From: Sulfurimonas aquatica
GTDB lineage: Bacteria; Campylobacterota; Campylobacteria; Campylobacterales; Sulfurimonadaceae
NCBI RefSeq assembly: GCF_017357825.1
Contig: NZ_CP046072.1
Coordinates: 1,550,001-1,614,000, forward strand
DNA: 64,000 bases
Direction: 5' to 3'
Of the stretch, positions 33,504-42,649 are shown in pieces; positions within the stretch are counted from its first letter, which is position 1, and each line of letters begins with the position of its first letter. A program made the translations under genes and the position numbers. The notes under the pieces are model-generated. The model ran no database searches and was not told where the DNA came from. It worked only from the letters and a program-made list of their open reading frames with translations.

Positions 33504-36500
33504 CTAAACTATCTTTCTATTTCTAAACGCCAGCGCTATAACGATAAATACTATCGCATATGTCACTGGAACGAAATCTGGAATAGGAACAGGGTCGCCT
33601 TTTGCATAAGAGTGCATTCCCGCAAGGTAGTAGTTTACTCCAAAGTAAGTCATAAGCACCGTTGTAAATGACAACAGAGACACAACTGCAAAGTTAAACT
33701 CACTATAAAGTGTTTTAATAAATCTCAAGTGAATCACAACTGCGTATACTAAAATAGTTACAAGCGCCCATGTCTCTTTTGGATCCCATCCCCAGTAGCG
33801 TCCCCATGACTCATTTGCCCAAACGCCACCTAAGAAGTTTCCAACAGTAAGAAGTACAAGACCAATGATAATACTCATCTCATTAATAGCATTTAACTCT
33901 TTTATAGAAAGACTAATCTGATTTTCATTTTTCTTTGTTTTTACTATGAAAAGAATGATTACTATAAAACCTAGAAGTGCTCCAAGCGCTAAGAAACCAT
34001 AACTCGCGGTAATCATAGAAACATGTATACTTAACCAGTATGAGTTAAGAACGGGAACAAGGTTTGTAATCTGTGGATTCATCCAGCTAAGGTGTGCTAC
34101 AAATAGAATAAGACCTGCTAAGATAGATGTTGAAGCAAGAGTTATAGGTGAATGTCTAGAGAAGATAAAACCTGCTAAAACAGTCGCCCAAGCGATATAA
34201 GTCATAGACTCAAATCCATTACTCCACGGAGCGTGACCTGAGATATACCATCTAAGAGCAAGACCCATTGTATGCGCTACAAAAAAGAGGATTAATAATC
34301 CTAGTGACGCTTTTGTTACAGTAGACATTCCCATCTTAGGATAAAGAATTTTTGTAAAACTCAAAATAAGAAGAATAAAACCCACTATAAAGTAAAGTGG
34401 CCAGAGAGCTTCAAAAACATTAGTTTTGTTGTAAAAAACTTCTGCGTTTATTTTATTTTCACTTGGGTACACAGCTGCACCAACATCTTTTTGATAAGCT
34501 ATTATCTCCTCTGCCGCTTTATCGCTTTCACTCCAGTTCCCACTGCTTAGCGCAGTGTCCACTGCGTTAAAATAAGCAACTGCGATATTTCTAACTTTCA
34601 TACCTTCTTCAGCTTGAAATGTTTGAAGTGCTTCTATAGTTGCAAACCATTTGTTGTTAGCATCATCCGTTTTTGGCCAAATCTTTAAAAGGGAACCTGT
34701 GAATACCATGTATGCAACATTGAGTTTTTCATCAACTTTTAGAGCTGCTTTATCAAGCTTGTTTCTATGTTTTGGCTCTTTTCTAGAAGCTGCTTCAACT
34801 ATCTCTGCAAGCTTATAACCTCTCATATTTTCAGCGTCCATAAAAAACTGTGAAAAAGAGACGTACTTAGCGTCTAGTTTTGCGCCAAGAGCTCTGTTTA
34901 TCTCCTCATCTTTAGTTTTAATAAGTTTCACATCTCTATAGATATCAGGACGAATCATCATTCCTAAAACTACTTGAGTAGGTATGAGTTTAACACCCGC
35001 TACTTTAAGAGATGAGCTACTATATACTTTTGCTAAAATCTCTGTAGCAAGAGTATCCATAGGCTTCATACGCCCTTTTGTATCTTGAACTATAAGTTGT
35101 CCAAACTTCTTAGAGTGTTCTTTATCAAACGCCAAGATAGTTTTGATAGATGGATCTAATTCAGCCGCCTCAGTAGGTGTTACACCTACAACTAATCCTA
35201 AAGCTAAAAGAGCTGGAACTACCTTAGATGCAGCAGCTTTTTTAGCCTTATTAGATAATTTTGAAAACCTTCCACTACCAGTAAAAAGCGTCCAAAACAT
35301 TCCAAGTGCTAAAAGTGTATAACCTATGTAAGTTGGAAGTGTTCCTGGGTCATTATTTACTGAGAGGACAGTGCCTTTTTCATCTTGATCATATGAAGCT
35401 TGAAAAAATCTAAAGTTTTGATAATCTAAAATATGATTCATATAAATTCTAAAAGGCATACGTACTCCTTCTGCAGTGTCAATAAGCTCAACTTCACTCG
35501 CATAAGATGCAGGACTCATAGAACCTGGGTAACGGTCAAGTTGAAAATCAAGTAGTTTAATTTTAAATGGTATAGGAATCTCTTTGGCACCATAAGCTAT
35601 ATGAACATCAACGCCATTCACTATAAGGTGTTGCTCTTGTCCTATAGCTTTTGCACGTCCGTAAACTAAACTCTCATCGCTCTTACCATCTACAGTAACT
35701 TTAAAACGTAGAGCGTCAACACCCATAGAGTTCATTTTAGAATCTGGATTGCTTACAATAGTTTTAGAAGCCTTGGGCATAAAATCACGAAGTACAAAAC
35801 TACCTAAATCAGTACTATACAAAACTCTTGTATGAAATGCCTCTTTTACATTTGCTACTAAATCACCCTGTGCACGGTCAGCCATTCTGAAGAATGAGAG
35901 TTTCATATCATGCTTCATAAAAAGCTCATCGCCCTCCATATACATAGAGATTACTGGCTTATCAAAACTCTCACCTGAGTTAAAGTCTAGTATAAAGTTC
36001 CCTGCATCATAGTACATACCTATGTCTAAAGCAACAGGTTTTCCTTTGCCAGAGTTCGTAATCATAAGTTTTGCTATAGGGTGACCATTTGCATCCTCTT
36101 CAAGAGACTCCATAGCATCAGGAATATACTCTAACAACTCTATATCAACATTTTTTCCATCAACTTCTAGAGATGTAGAAACATCATTTTTTCTTCTTTT
36201 TGAGAGATAAAGTGCTTCCTCGTAGTGAGCTTTTTTACCATTTACACTTGCATTTACTAAGTAGAATGTTTCTGCACTTGTAATCGTAGAAGAGGTTGAG
36301 CCCTCACGGATATGCATATTTCCCTCATAGCCTGCGTACCTTGTAATGGCAGCACCAATAAGTATCACTAAAAAAGCAAGGTGAAATATGAAAATAGGAG
36401 CTTTTTTTAGAGTGTACATTTTAAAATGTACTATATTTAGAGAAAGATTCACTGCTAGTAAACCCAAAAGTATTTCAAACCATCTTGCATTATATATTTC

Positions 36501-36626
36501 AGCTTTTGCAGTCATAGTACCAAAGTCATTTTCAACTATAGTTGCATAGCCAACAGATATTGCAAAAATTAGCATTAAAATTGCCATGGTTTTCATGGAC
36601 CTAAAGAGGGATATAAGTTGTTTCAT
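33504..36626 (-). CDS. ccsBA: Fused cytochrome c synthetase CcsBA (system II)
   Basis: A 1040-aa inner-membrane protein that exports haem and attaches it to CxxCH motifs of periplasmic cytochromes c. The N-terminal half is a ResB/CcsB domain with helices around residues 10-100 and a large periplasmic domain. The C-terminal part (from about residue 730) is CcsA with the haem-binding WWD-type sequence WGRYWGWDPKETWALVT. The single-polypeptide form is typical of this phylum, which often carries several paralogues specialised for different haem motifs. It is likely to serve SoxA, SoxX and the heptahaem cytochrome. It starts the ccsBA-DUF2461-hemH-gph operon. Confidence 0.94.
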   Translation of the reverse strand: MKQLISLFRSMKTMAILMLIFAISVGYATIVENDFGTMTAKAEIYNARWFEILLGLLAVNLSLNIVHFKMYTLKKAPIFIFHLAFLVILIGAAITRYAGYEGNMHIREGSTSSTITSAETFYLVNASVNGKKAHYEEALYLSKRRKNDVSTSLEVDGKNVDIELLEYIPDAMESLEEDANGHPIAKLMITNSGKGKPVALDIGMYYDAGNFILDFNSGESFDKPVISMYMEGDELFMKHDMKLSFFRMADRAQGDLVANVKEAFHTRVLYSTDLGSFVLRDFMPKASKTIVSNPDSKMNSMGVDALRFKVTVDGKSDESLVYGRAKAIGQEQHLIVNGVDVHIAYGAKEIPIPFKIKLLDFQLDRYPGSMSPASYASEVELIDTAEGVRMPFRIYMNHILDYQNFRFFQASYDQDEKGTVLSVNNDPGTLPTYIGYTLLALGMFWTLFTGSGRFSKLSNKAKKAAASKVVPALLALGLVVGVTPTEAAELDPSIKTILAFDKEHSKKFGQLIVQDTKGRMKPMDTLATEILAKVYSSSSLKVAGVKLIPTQVVLGMMIRPDIYRDVKLIKTKDEEINRALGAKLDAKYVSFSQFFMDAENMRGYKLAEIVEAASRKEPKHRNKLDKAALKVDEKLNVAYMVFTGSLLKIWPKTDDANNKWFATIEALQTFQAEEGMKVRNIAVAYFNAVDTALSSGNWSESDKAAEEIIAYQKDVGAAVYPSENKINAEVFYNKTNVFEALWPLYFIVGFILLILSFTKILYPKMGMSTVTKASLGLLILFFVAHTMGLALRWYISGHAPWSNGFESMTYIAWATVLAGFIFSRHSPITLASTSILAGLILFVAHLSWMNPQITNLVPVLNSYWLSIHVSMITASYGFLALGALLGFIVIILFIVKTKKNENQISLSIKELNAINEMSIIIGLVLLTVGNFLGGVWANESWGRYWGWDPKETWALVTILVYAVVIHLRFIKTLYSEFNFAVVSLLSFTTVLMTYFGVNYYLAGMHSYAKGDPVPIPDFVPVTYAIVFIVIALAFRNRKIV

Positions 36627-36702
36627 ACTATTCCTTTATATTAAAAAGTTATTGTAGTGGGATTAGGATAATGAAGAGTATATAATTACTTATTATATAC
36701 CC

Positions 36703-37377
36703 TTATTCTACCTTCTGAGGGGAAAAATCTATGCTCTTAATTAACACATTTGGCTCATCTTTTTTTGATTGAACTTTTTTCATAATATCTACAGGTCTAT
36801 CATTTTTGTAAAGTGTTGTTTTTATAACTTTTCCATTAGAATCAAACCACTTTTGTGTTCCCTCTTTATAGTTGTTTTTATAATTTACTTCACTATAGAG
36901 CTTACCATCAACTGTGTACTCTTTTTGAAGTCCAGTTTTTTTATTCTTCTCATACTTTACAACAAGTGCTAGTTGTCCATTTTCAAAAAACTCTTTTTGT
37001 AAGCCCTCTTTATTATCATCTATATACTCAACACTATGCTTTATTAATCCATTTAAAAAGTATGACTGCTCGACTCCATGGATTTTCCCATTTTTATAGT
37101 AAGTATCAGAGAGCTTATTGCCTTGCTTATCAAACCAAGTTAGTTTTCCTTCTCTTTTTCCCTTTACATACATTACACTATAAGCCATCTGACCCATTTC
37201 ATAGTAGACTTTTTCAAGACCATGTTTTATGCCCTCTTGAATATCACTGTTAGTTCCATCAAGATAATTTGTTTCAGCCTTTAACTCGCCATGTTCAAAA
37301 TATGTTTTATAGAGTTCTGCTGATGCCGGTATACTAAGCATGGATATAGTTAAAAGAGATTTTAGATAGATGTTCAT
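36703..37377 (-). CDS. Exported MORN-repeat (MORN_2) protein
   Basis: A 224-aa protein with a signal peptide (MNIYLKSLLTISMLSIPASA) and about six to seven repeats of the form YxxGxxxGxxxxYxxxGxL, for example YKNGKIHGVEQSYFLNGLI and FFENGQLALVVKYEKNKKTG. These repeats are classed as the YwqK/MORN_2 type. Such proteins are common in this phylum and in Bacteroidota; the role is not established. It lies between ccsBA and the multihaem cytochrome with gaps on both sides, so it is probably a separate transcript. Confidence 0.8.
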   Translation of the reverse strand: MNIYLKSLLTISMLSIPASAELYKTYFEHGELKAETNYLDGTNSDIQEGIKHGLEKVYYEMGQMAYSVMYVKGKREGKLTWFDKQGNKLSDTYYKNGKIHGVEQSYFLNGLIKHSVEYIDDNKEGLQKEFFENGQLALVVKYEKNKKTGLQKEYTVDGKLYSEVNYKNNYKEGTQKWFDSNGKVIKTTLYKNDRPVDIMKKVQSKKDEPNVLIKSIDFSPQKVE

Positions 37378-37454
37378 AAAAATTCCTTGGTTATTTTGTA
37401 TTGCTGAGGCTTATTTTAGTACAAATTCATCAATATGCACTTGTATTAAAATAA

Positions 37455-37474
37455 TACTCCTCAAAAGAGGAGTA
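37455..37474 (-). terminator. Rho-independent terminator after the multihaem cytochrome gene
   Basis: An 8-bp perfect stem (TACTCCTC/GAGGAGTA) with a 4-base loop, 13 bases after the cytochrome stop, followed on the - strand by a T-rich tract (TTATTTTAA). Confidence 0.75.
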
Positions 37475-37487
37475 AAAAGGAGGAAGT

Positions 37488-39872
37488 TTACTTCCAACCT
37501 TTAGTTACGATATTTGCAGATTTAGAGTATGGATACTTTTCAACTAGTCCTTTAACACCTAGTTTTTGATCTCCACCTCTCATAAAGTGTGCTAATGTTA
37601 CTGAAGCCCAGTAATCATTTTCATACTCAGTACCTTTAAGTTGTAAAGGAACACCTTTGTCATTTACAGTGTGACAAGCAGAACATGTAACTGGACCAGC
37701 ATATTCACCATCTGGAGAGTACTGAAGTGCTTGTTCATGTGATGTTACATCAACTGAACGCTCTTTACCATCATATCGTGTAGAGTATAATCCATGAGTA
37801 GACTCGTGACATGATTGACAAGCGATATCTCCGTGTGCTTTTGAGTATCTATATAAAGAGTACTTGTTTGGTAAATCTATTGGGAAGTATTTACCACCAG
37901 TTTCACTCTCAACAAATGGAGCTAAGTGACAATCCGCACAGTGAGGCTCAGCAGCAGATAACCACCAGTCATTACCACCAGATGCAGCTGCATAAGGAAC
38001 ATCTCCACCAGTTGGGTGATTCCATGGTTTAAGATCAAGTGCTCCATCTTTACCATCATTTTTAACTAAAGTAGCTGACTTGTGGTCTGCATAAAAGCTA
38101 AGTACTTCATTGTTGCCCGTTGTTTTAGGGTCAGCAATTGCTGCAAATGCTGCAGCATCTCCACCAGAAATCTCTTTAATCATCTCTTTAAGAGTTTTGT
38201 TTCTTAAAGTTTTACCCTCTTGAGTACTATCATGTTTGATATCATCAAAATTTTGCATAGCTTGAGCTACTTTAGTGTGACAGTTAGTACAATAAAGTCC
38301 TCTCATCTCACCAGCATCTTTTCCATGCTCGTCTTTCATAGAAACTTCATTAAGTTGCCATTTACCATAATCATTTAAGAAAAATGGTGGTTTAGCATCT
38401 GGGTTAGAGTGAGCATCACGTCTTACATAACATCCACCACCAGATTTTCTGATGTCCCCTTTAGTAAATCTTCCTTCACCATATCTATCTGTTACACGGA
38501 ATGGATTTGAATCATCATTCATGTTAGGATTTTGAAAGTGTGTTGGGTGACAAGATTGACAAGCTTGTGAACGTCCTGCACCATCAGGCATTGGAACCAT
38601 TGCAAGGTGAAAATTATGTATAGCTTCACTTAAAGGCTTAGACTTTACAGCTTTATAACCTGAAGCAGTAGGACGTGGAGTCTCTAAGTTTCCAGAAACA
38701 TTATCACCATGACAATCTGAACAGTTAACCATACCAGTTTTACCTAGTCTGTTTCCAGATGCATTATCTCTATAGTCACTTAAAAAAGTAGTTCCATGGT
38801 GCTTATCGTGAAGACCAAGAATGTTAATAGAAGACTCTGAAAGTCTTGCCATATACTCACTCTCATCTGGATAAGTTTTCCAGTAGTTATACTCTCTATC
38901 ACTCTCTGTGATACCCTCATCTCTTGCCATCTGTGCAGCTTTACCATTTCTAGAGTGACAAGCGTAACAGTTAGGAATATCTACTGGATTTGTACCAAAG
39001 TAAGAAACAGTATTTCCATTTTTCTCTTTTACAGCTTGACCTGTACGAGAGTGCATCTCAACTGTAGAGTATTGAAAAGGTTGAAAATCTTTTTCAGTAA
39101 CTGAACGGATTGTCCCTTTTCTAGTAGAATCATTAAATGCAGTTAATGGAAGACCAAGTGCATCCCAAAGATGTGAAGCTGTTAAAACAAGCTTAACGTT
39201 CTTAACTGGAGGAACAAGAGTATCTGTCATAACAATGTTACCACCATCTTTTCCAACATAATCAAGATATCCACCAGCCATAGGTTTACCAGAAGGACCA
39301 CTATCGATTTTTACAGGAACTTCACGACCAATACGTAGACGATCTTTATCTGTAGCCCCATTAGGTATAGTACCTTCTAAGTCAGCATAAATAAAGAGGT
39401 GATTCCATACATAGTTCGCAGCATTATCACCCGGAGAGTCAAAGTGACCATCACCATCTGTATCTTTTGGAACACCCCAGTATTTCATCTTATTACCTTC
39501 ACTATAAGCATTATCTTTAGTGTAGTAGTAAAGTTTAATATCATCATTTGGAGTTAAAAGTTTTGGAAGCTTTCCACTTTTACCACCAGAGACTGCTTGC
39601 GCTTGAATAGAGTTATATGGAGGAATTACACAACAGTAACTCATTTCAAAACCAACACAGTGCATACCAAGTTCATAATTTATGAACACATTGTAGTCTG
39701 ATTTTGGCTCGTAACCATTTGTTTTTTTACCATTAGCATCAATCTCAGTATACTTTTTGAGTTTGTTGAGCTTGAATGGTGGGTTCTTATCATAAGCCAT
39801 TGCAGTAGTAGCACTCATAGACATAAATGCGACAGATGCAGCCAGAGAAACTAAAAGATTTTTCTTTTTCAT
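37488..39872 (-). CDS. Periplasmic heptahaem cytochrome c, function unknown
   Basis: A 794-aa exported protein with signal peptide ending TTAMA. Seven CxxCH haem c sites are seen in order: CYACH, CSDCH, CQSCH, CTNCH, CADCH, CQSCH and CSACH. The first 300 residues lack haem sites and hold the sequence ELGMHCVGFEMSYCCVIPP, whose cysteines could bind metal or form disulfides. An isolated Cys-Tyr-Val in GGGCYVRRDAH lies between the third and fourth sites. It is not HAO, NrfA or MccA by the motifs visible. It probably moves electrons in the periplasm; the substrate is unknown. AAAGGGAGAAAG precedes the start. ccsBA is encoded nearby. Confidence 0.82.
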   Translation of the reverse strand: MKKKNLLVSLAASVAFMSMSATTAMAYDKNPPFKLNKLKKYTEIDANGKKTNGYEPKSDYNVFINYELGMHCVGFEMSYCCVIPPYNSIQAQAVSGGKSGKLPKLLTPNDDIKLYYYTKDNAYSEGNKMKYWGVPKDTDGDGHFDSPGDNAANYVWNHLFIYADLEGTIPNGATDKDRLRIGREVPVKIDSGPSGKPMAGGYLDYVGKDGGNIVMTDTLVPPVKNVKLVLTASHLWDALGLPLTAFNDSTRKGTIRSVTEKDFQPFQYSTVEMHSRTGQAVKEKNGNTVSYFGTNPVDIPNCYACHSRNGKAAQMARDEGITESDREYNYWKTYPDESEYMARLSESSINILGLHDKHHGTTFLSDYRDNASGNRLGKTGMVNCSDCHGDNVSGNLETPRPTASGYKAVKSKPLSEAIHNFHLAMVPMPDGAGRSQACQSCHPTHFQNPNMNDDSNPFRVTDRYGEGRFTKGDIRKSGGGCYVRRDAHSNPDAKPPFFLNDYGKWQLNEVSMKDEHGKDAGEMRGLYCTNCHTKVAQAMQNFDDIKHDSTQEGKTLRNKTLKEMIKEISGGDAAAFAAIADPKTTGNNEVLSFYADHKSATLVKNDGKDGALDLKPWNHPTGGDVPYAAASGGNDWWLSAAEPHCADCHLAPFVESETGGKYFPIDLPNKYSLYRYSKAHGDIACQSCHESTHGLYSTRYDGKERSVDVTSHEQALQYSPDGEYAGPVTCSACHTVNDKGVPLQLKGTEYENDYWASVTLAHFMRGGDQKLGVKGLVEKYPYSKSANIVTKGWK

Positions 39873-39962
39873 AGTCTCTTTCTCCCTTTATTTTAAAATT
39901 CGATTTTAGTATTACATTTAGAATTTTAATTAAAGGTTAAATGAATAGTAAACAGAGAATAG

Positions 39963-40000
39963 AATGTGATATTCTCACTCAAGTTGATAAAAATGTGATA
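39963..40000. repeat. direct repeats AATGTGATA upstream of the multihaem cytochrome gene
   Basis: Two copies of AATGTGATA lie 29 bases apart (39963-39971 and 39992-40000), 91-128 bases before the cytochrome start and partly at the stop side of the next gene. They contain TGTGA, the half-site of CRP/FNR-family boxes. Function is speculative. Confidence 0.3.
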
Positions 40001-40001
40001 A

Positions 40002-40328
40002 TTATGAGTTAGAGTAGATAAACTTTTTCTTTTTATTATTCCAAATAAAATGTGGTGAGACTTTCAAAAATGCCTTAATAATAATGCTTTCATGATCTTC
40101 GTCTGAATAGATAGTAATTGGTCTATTATGATAACTCTCATAAGATTTAAAAGGGTGTAAAAGCATCTCTAACCAGCTTAATTCCACTCTTGCTCTACAT
40201 GGCTCAAAAGGAACGATAGAGACTATGCTCTTATTTGAATGTTCACATTTAAAGTGGCATGTAACATTAAATCTATCTATATCTACATACTCTAAAAGGG
40301 AGACTACGTTTTTATGATTGACTTGCAT
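40002..40328 (-). CDS. Small hypothetical protein
   Basis: A 108-aa soluble protein, not recognised. It contains Cys residues at about 24, 28 and 44 (VTCHFKCEHSN, FEPCRARVE) and a basic C-terminus (WNNKKKKFIYSNS). It has no signal peptide or membrane helix. It lies 73 bases after flgS and 129 bases before the multihaem cytochrome gene on the same strand. The Arg-x-Arg near FEPCRARVELSW is faintly like a PilZ start but no PilZ D/NxSxxG motif is present. Confidence 0.55.
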   Translation of the reverse strand: MQVNHKNVVSLLEYVDIDRFNVTCHFKCEHSNKSIVSIVPFEPCRARVELSWLEMLLHPFKSYESYHNRPITIYSDEDHESIIIKAFLKVSPHFIWNNKKKKFIYSNS

Positions 40329-40401
40329 CTCATTAAGTCCTTAAACATATATTTAAACTAAAAATAGCAAATTACATACCAATTAAAAAAGTTTTACGAG
40401 A

Positions 40402-41385
40402 TTATTTAGATAATTTAATCTCAAAACATTTTTTATCACCATCGAGGAGTCTTACATCTCCTCCATGAGCCTCTGCTATCTGTCTTGAGAGGACAAGTCC
40501 AAGTCCATTACCCTTAACTTTTGTACTCTTAAACGCTTCAAAGAGATCTTTTTTATCTTCAATATCTACACCCGTATCGTAAACATAAAATATATGATAC
40601 TTTTTATTTTCATCATAGGTAATCTCAATTGTACCTTCATCACTCTCATCAAGTTCAATTGCGTCTATGGCGTTTACTATAAAGTTAGAAAAAAGCATAT
40701 CAAGTAGGTCTTTATCCGCGTTTAGCGTAAAGTTTTTTGATGGATATATAAACTCGATATCTTTTGAGTATGCGTAATATTCAACGGACATATCAATAGA
40801 TTCTCTGAGTTCATTCCAAGTAAACTTTTTTTTGTTCGCTTCTACACCTTTTGAAAACATAAGAGTGGCTTTAATGATACGTTCTATTCTGCATACTGAC
40901 TTTTGTATCTCATCGACTATAGGAATATTTTCAGGAATCACGCGTTTTTTAAGAGTTGAGCTAAGTAGCGCTATGGAACCTATTGGATTTCTAATTTCAT
41001 GAGAGAGATGCGCCGCCATTTGTCCCATAGTAGCAAGGTTCTCTTTGCGTTTTTGCTCTGTAATGTCTGTAGCGCTAAGCATAATTTTGTCTTTGTAAGA
41101 TGAGCTTCGAATAAGATAAGAATTAGTGTTAAACTTTATCTCATAGTTATCACTTCTAAACTCTAAAAGTTTTAAAAGTTCCCATAACTCTCTTGCTTTT
41201 GAATTTTGTAAAAAAACCGTATCATCGCTGTTAACTATCCAGACGGCATTTGGTAGAAACTCAACTACTTTTTCTACAGTGTCTTGAAGGTGCGCATAAG
41301 ATGACTTGAGCTCATTAAACTCCTTTTCAACCTTATAGGTCTGCTCTATAAGAAGGTTTAACTCTTCATGCGTAAGAGATGACAT
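40402..41385 (-). CDS. flgS: Flagellar two-component sensor kinase FlgS
   Basis: FlgS phosphorylates FlgR, the sigma-54 activator of middle flagellar genes in Campylobacter and Helicobacter. The 327-aa protein is soluble. It has the family start EQTYKVEKEFNELKSSY, a PAS-like middle, the His box AAHLSHEIRNPIGSIALL, the N box FIVNAIDAIE and the G box GNGLGLVLSRQIAEAHGG. The order and wording match Campylobacter FlgS closely. No FlgR gene is present here. The start overlaps the aminopeptidase stop by a base. Confidence 0.9.
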   Translation of the reverse strand: MSSLTHEELNLLIEQTYKVEKEFNELKSSYAHLQDTVEKVVEFLPNAVWIVNSDDTVFLQNSKARELWELLKLLEFRSDNYEIKFNTNSYLIRSSSYKDKIMLSATDITEQKRKENLATMGQMAAHLSHEIRNPIGSIALLSSTLKKRVIPENIPIVDEIQKSVCRIERIIKATLMFSKGVEANKKKFTWNELRESIDMSVEYYAYSKDIEFIYPSKNFTLNADKDLLDMLFSNFIVNAIDAIELDESDEGTIEITYDENKKYHIFYVYDTGVDIEDKKDLFEAFKSTKVKGNGLGLVLSRQIAEAHGGDVRLLDGDKKCFEIKLSK

Positions 41386-42647
41386 TAGTTTTTAAACGCC
41401 ACGAGTATCTTATAAAGTGAGTGTGCGTCATCTCTTCCACACAACTCACGAATAGAGTGCATTCCAAGTGTAGGAAGACCAACGTCTATAGTTTCTATTC
41501 CTAATCTTGTCGCAGTAATCGGTCCAATTGTAGATCCACAACCCATATCGCTTCTTGTTACAAAGTTTTGAAGTTTTTCATCTAAAAGTGATGCAGAGTT
41601 CATAAAGCGTGATATCGTTGTAGAGTTTGAAGCATATCTTTGGTTTGCGTTTATTTTAATAACGACGCCTGCGTTTATCTTTGGAGCATGTTCTTTATCA
41701 TGCTTGCTTGGATAGTTTGGATGGATTGCGTGAGCGTTATCCGCACTGATTAAAATAGATGTACGAATCATGTTCATATACTCGTCATAATCACTGAACA
41801 TGCGTTTGAGAGTGTTTTCTAAAAAGCTTCCACCTGCGCCACTGCTTGAATCGCTTCCTACTTCTTCATGATCGCTTGCTATAAAAAGCATTGGCTTATC
41901 TGCTTCTACGCTACATATACTAAGCATCCCAACATAACAACTAAGAAGATTGTCAAGTCTAGCGCTTGCTATAAAGTCATCATGTAGACCAACAAACGAA
42001 GCATCTTGCGTGTCATAAAAACTAAGTTCAGAGGCATAGAGAGCTTTTACGTCCAAGATGTCAAGCTTACTTAACTGCCATTTTATAAACTCATCAAACT
42101 CAAAGTCGTCATCAGTTGTCAATACTGGTGATATATCTGTCTGCTTATTTACCGTTCTCTCTTTATTTGCCATTTCATCAAGGTGAATAGCCAAAGAAGG
42201 AATGGTGGCTATAGATTTTTTTACGTCTATAAGAGTCTCTTGAATTTCATCATTTGCATCTAAGTAGGAAACTTTTCCAGCAAGAGAGAGATCTCTATCA
42301 AACCATGGATTTAAAAGAAGTCCGCCATAAGGCTCAACTCCAAACTTTACAACTCCATGCTCTTTAATGATTGGATTTGGCTTTAGTTTAAGATTAGGCG
42401 AATCAGTATGAGCGCCAACCATCACGTAGTTTTTCTCTTTTTTAGGATAAGTAAACGCGATAACCGAAGAGTCATTTCGAGTCACATAGTACTTTTGACC
42501 CTCTTGCAACTCCCATTTTTCTTTCTCTATCAGTCTTTTAAAACCAGCGTTTTCAAACATCATACTCATATTTTTTGTTGCGTGAAATGGCGTTGGCGAG
42601 GCATTTAAAAAGCCTATTAGTCCTTCGTTGAAATCTTCTTTATTCAT
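41385..42647 (-). CDS. apeB: M18-family aminopeptidase
   Basis: A 420-aa zinc metallopeptidase that removes acidic or neutral N-terminal residues from peptides in the cytoplasm. Metal-binding and catalytic motifs are visible: GAHTDSPNLKLKP, NPWFDRDLSLAG, SDHEEVGSDSSSGAGG and a C-terminal DVGLPTLGMHSIRELCG. The length is usual for M18. It lies two bases after dnaE and overlaps flgS, a conserved housekeeping run. Confidence 0.9.
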   Translation of the reverse strand: MNKEDFNEGLIGFLNASPTPFHATKNMSMMFENAGFKRLIEKEKWELQEGQKYYVTRNDSSVIAFTYPKKEKNYVMVGAHTDSPNLKLKPNPIIKEHGVVKFGVEPYGGLLLNPWFDRDLSLAGKVSYLDANDEIQETLIDVKKSIATIPSLAIHLDEMANKERTVNKQTDISPVLTTDDDFEFDEFIKWQLSKLDILDVKALYASELSFYDTQDASFVGLHDDFIASARLDNLLSCYVGMLSICSVEADKPMLFIASDHEEVGSDSSSGAGGSFLENTLKRMFSDYDEYMNMIRTSILISADNAHAIHPNYPSKHDKEHAPKINAGVVIKINANQRYASNSTTISRFMNSASLLDEKLQNFVTRSDMGCGSTIGPITATRLGIETIDVGLPTLGMHSIRELCGRDDAHSLYKILVAFKN

Positions 42648-42649
42648 AT

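Noticed and set aside
36855-37253. 132-aa open frame antisense to the MORN-repeat gene.
   Set aside because: It is a mirror of the repeat-rich coding strand, with no ribosome binding site or family features.
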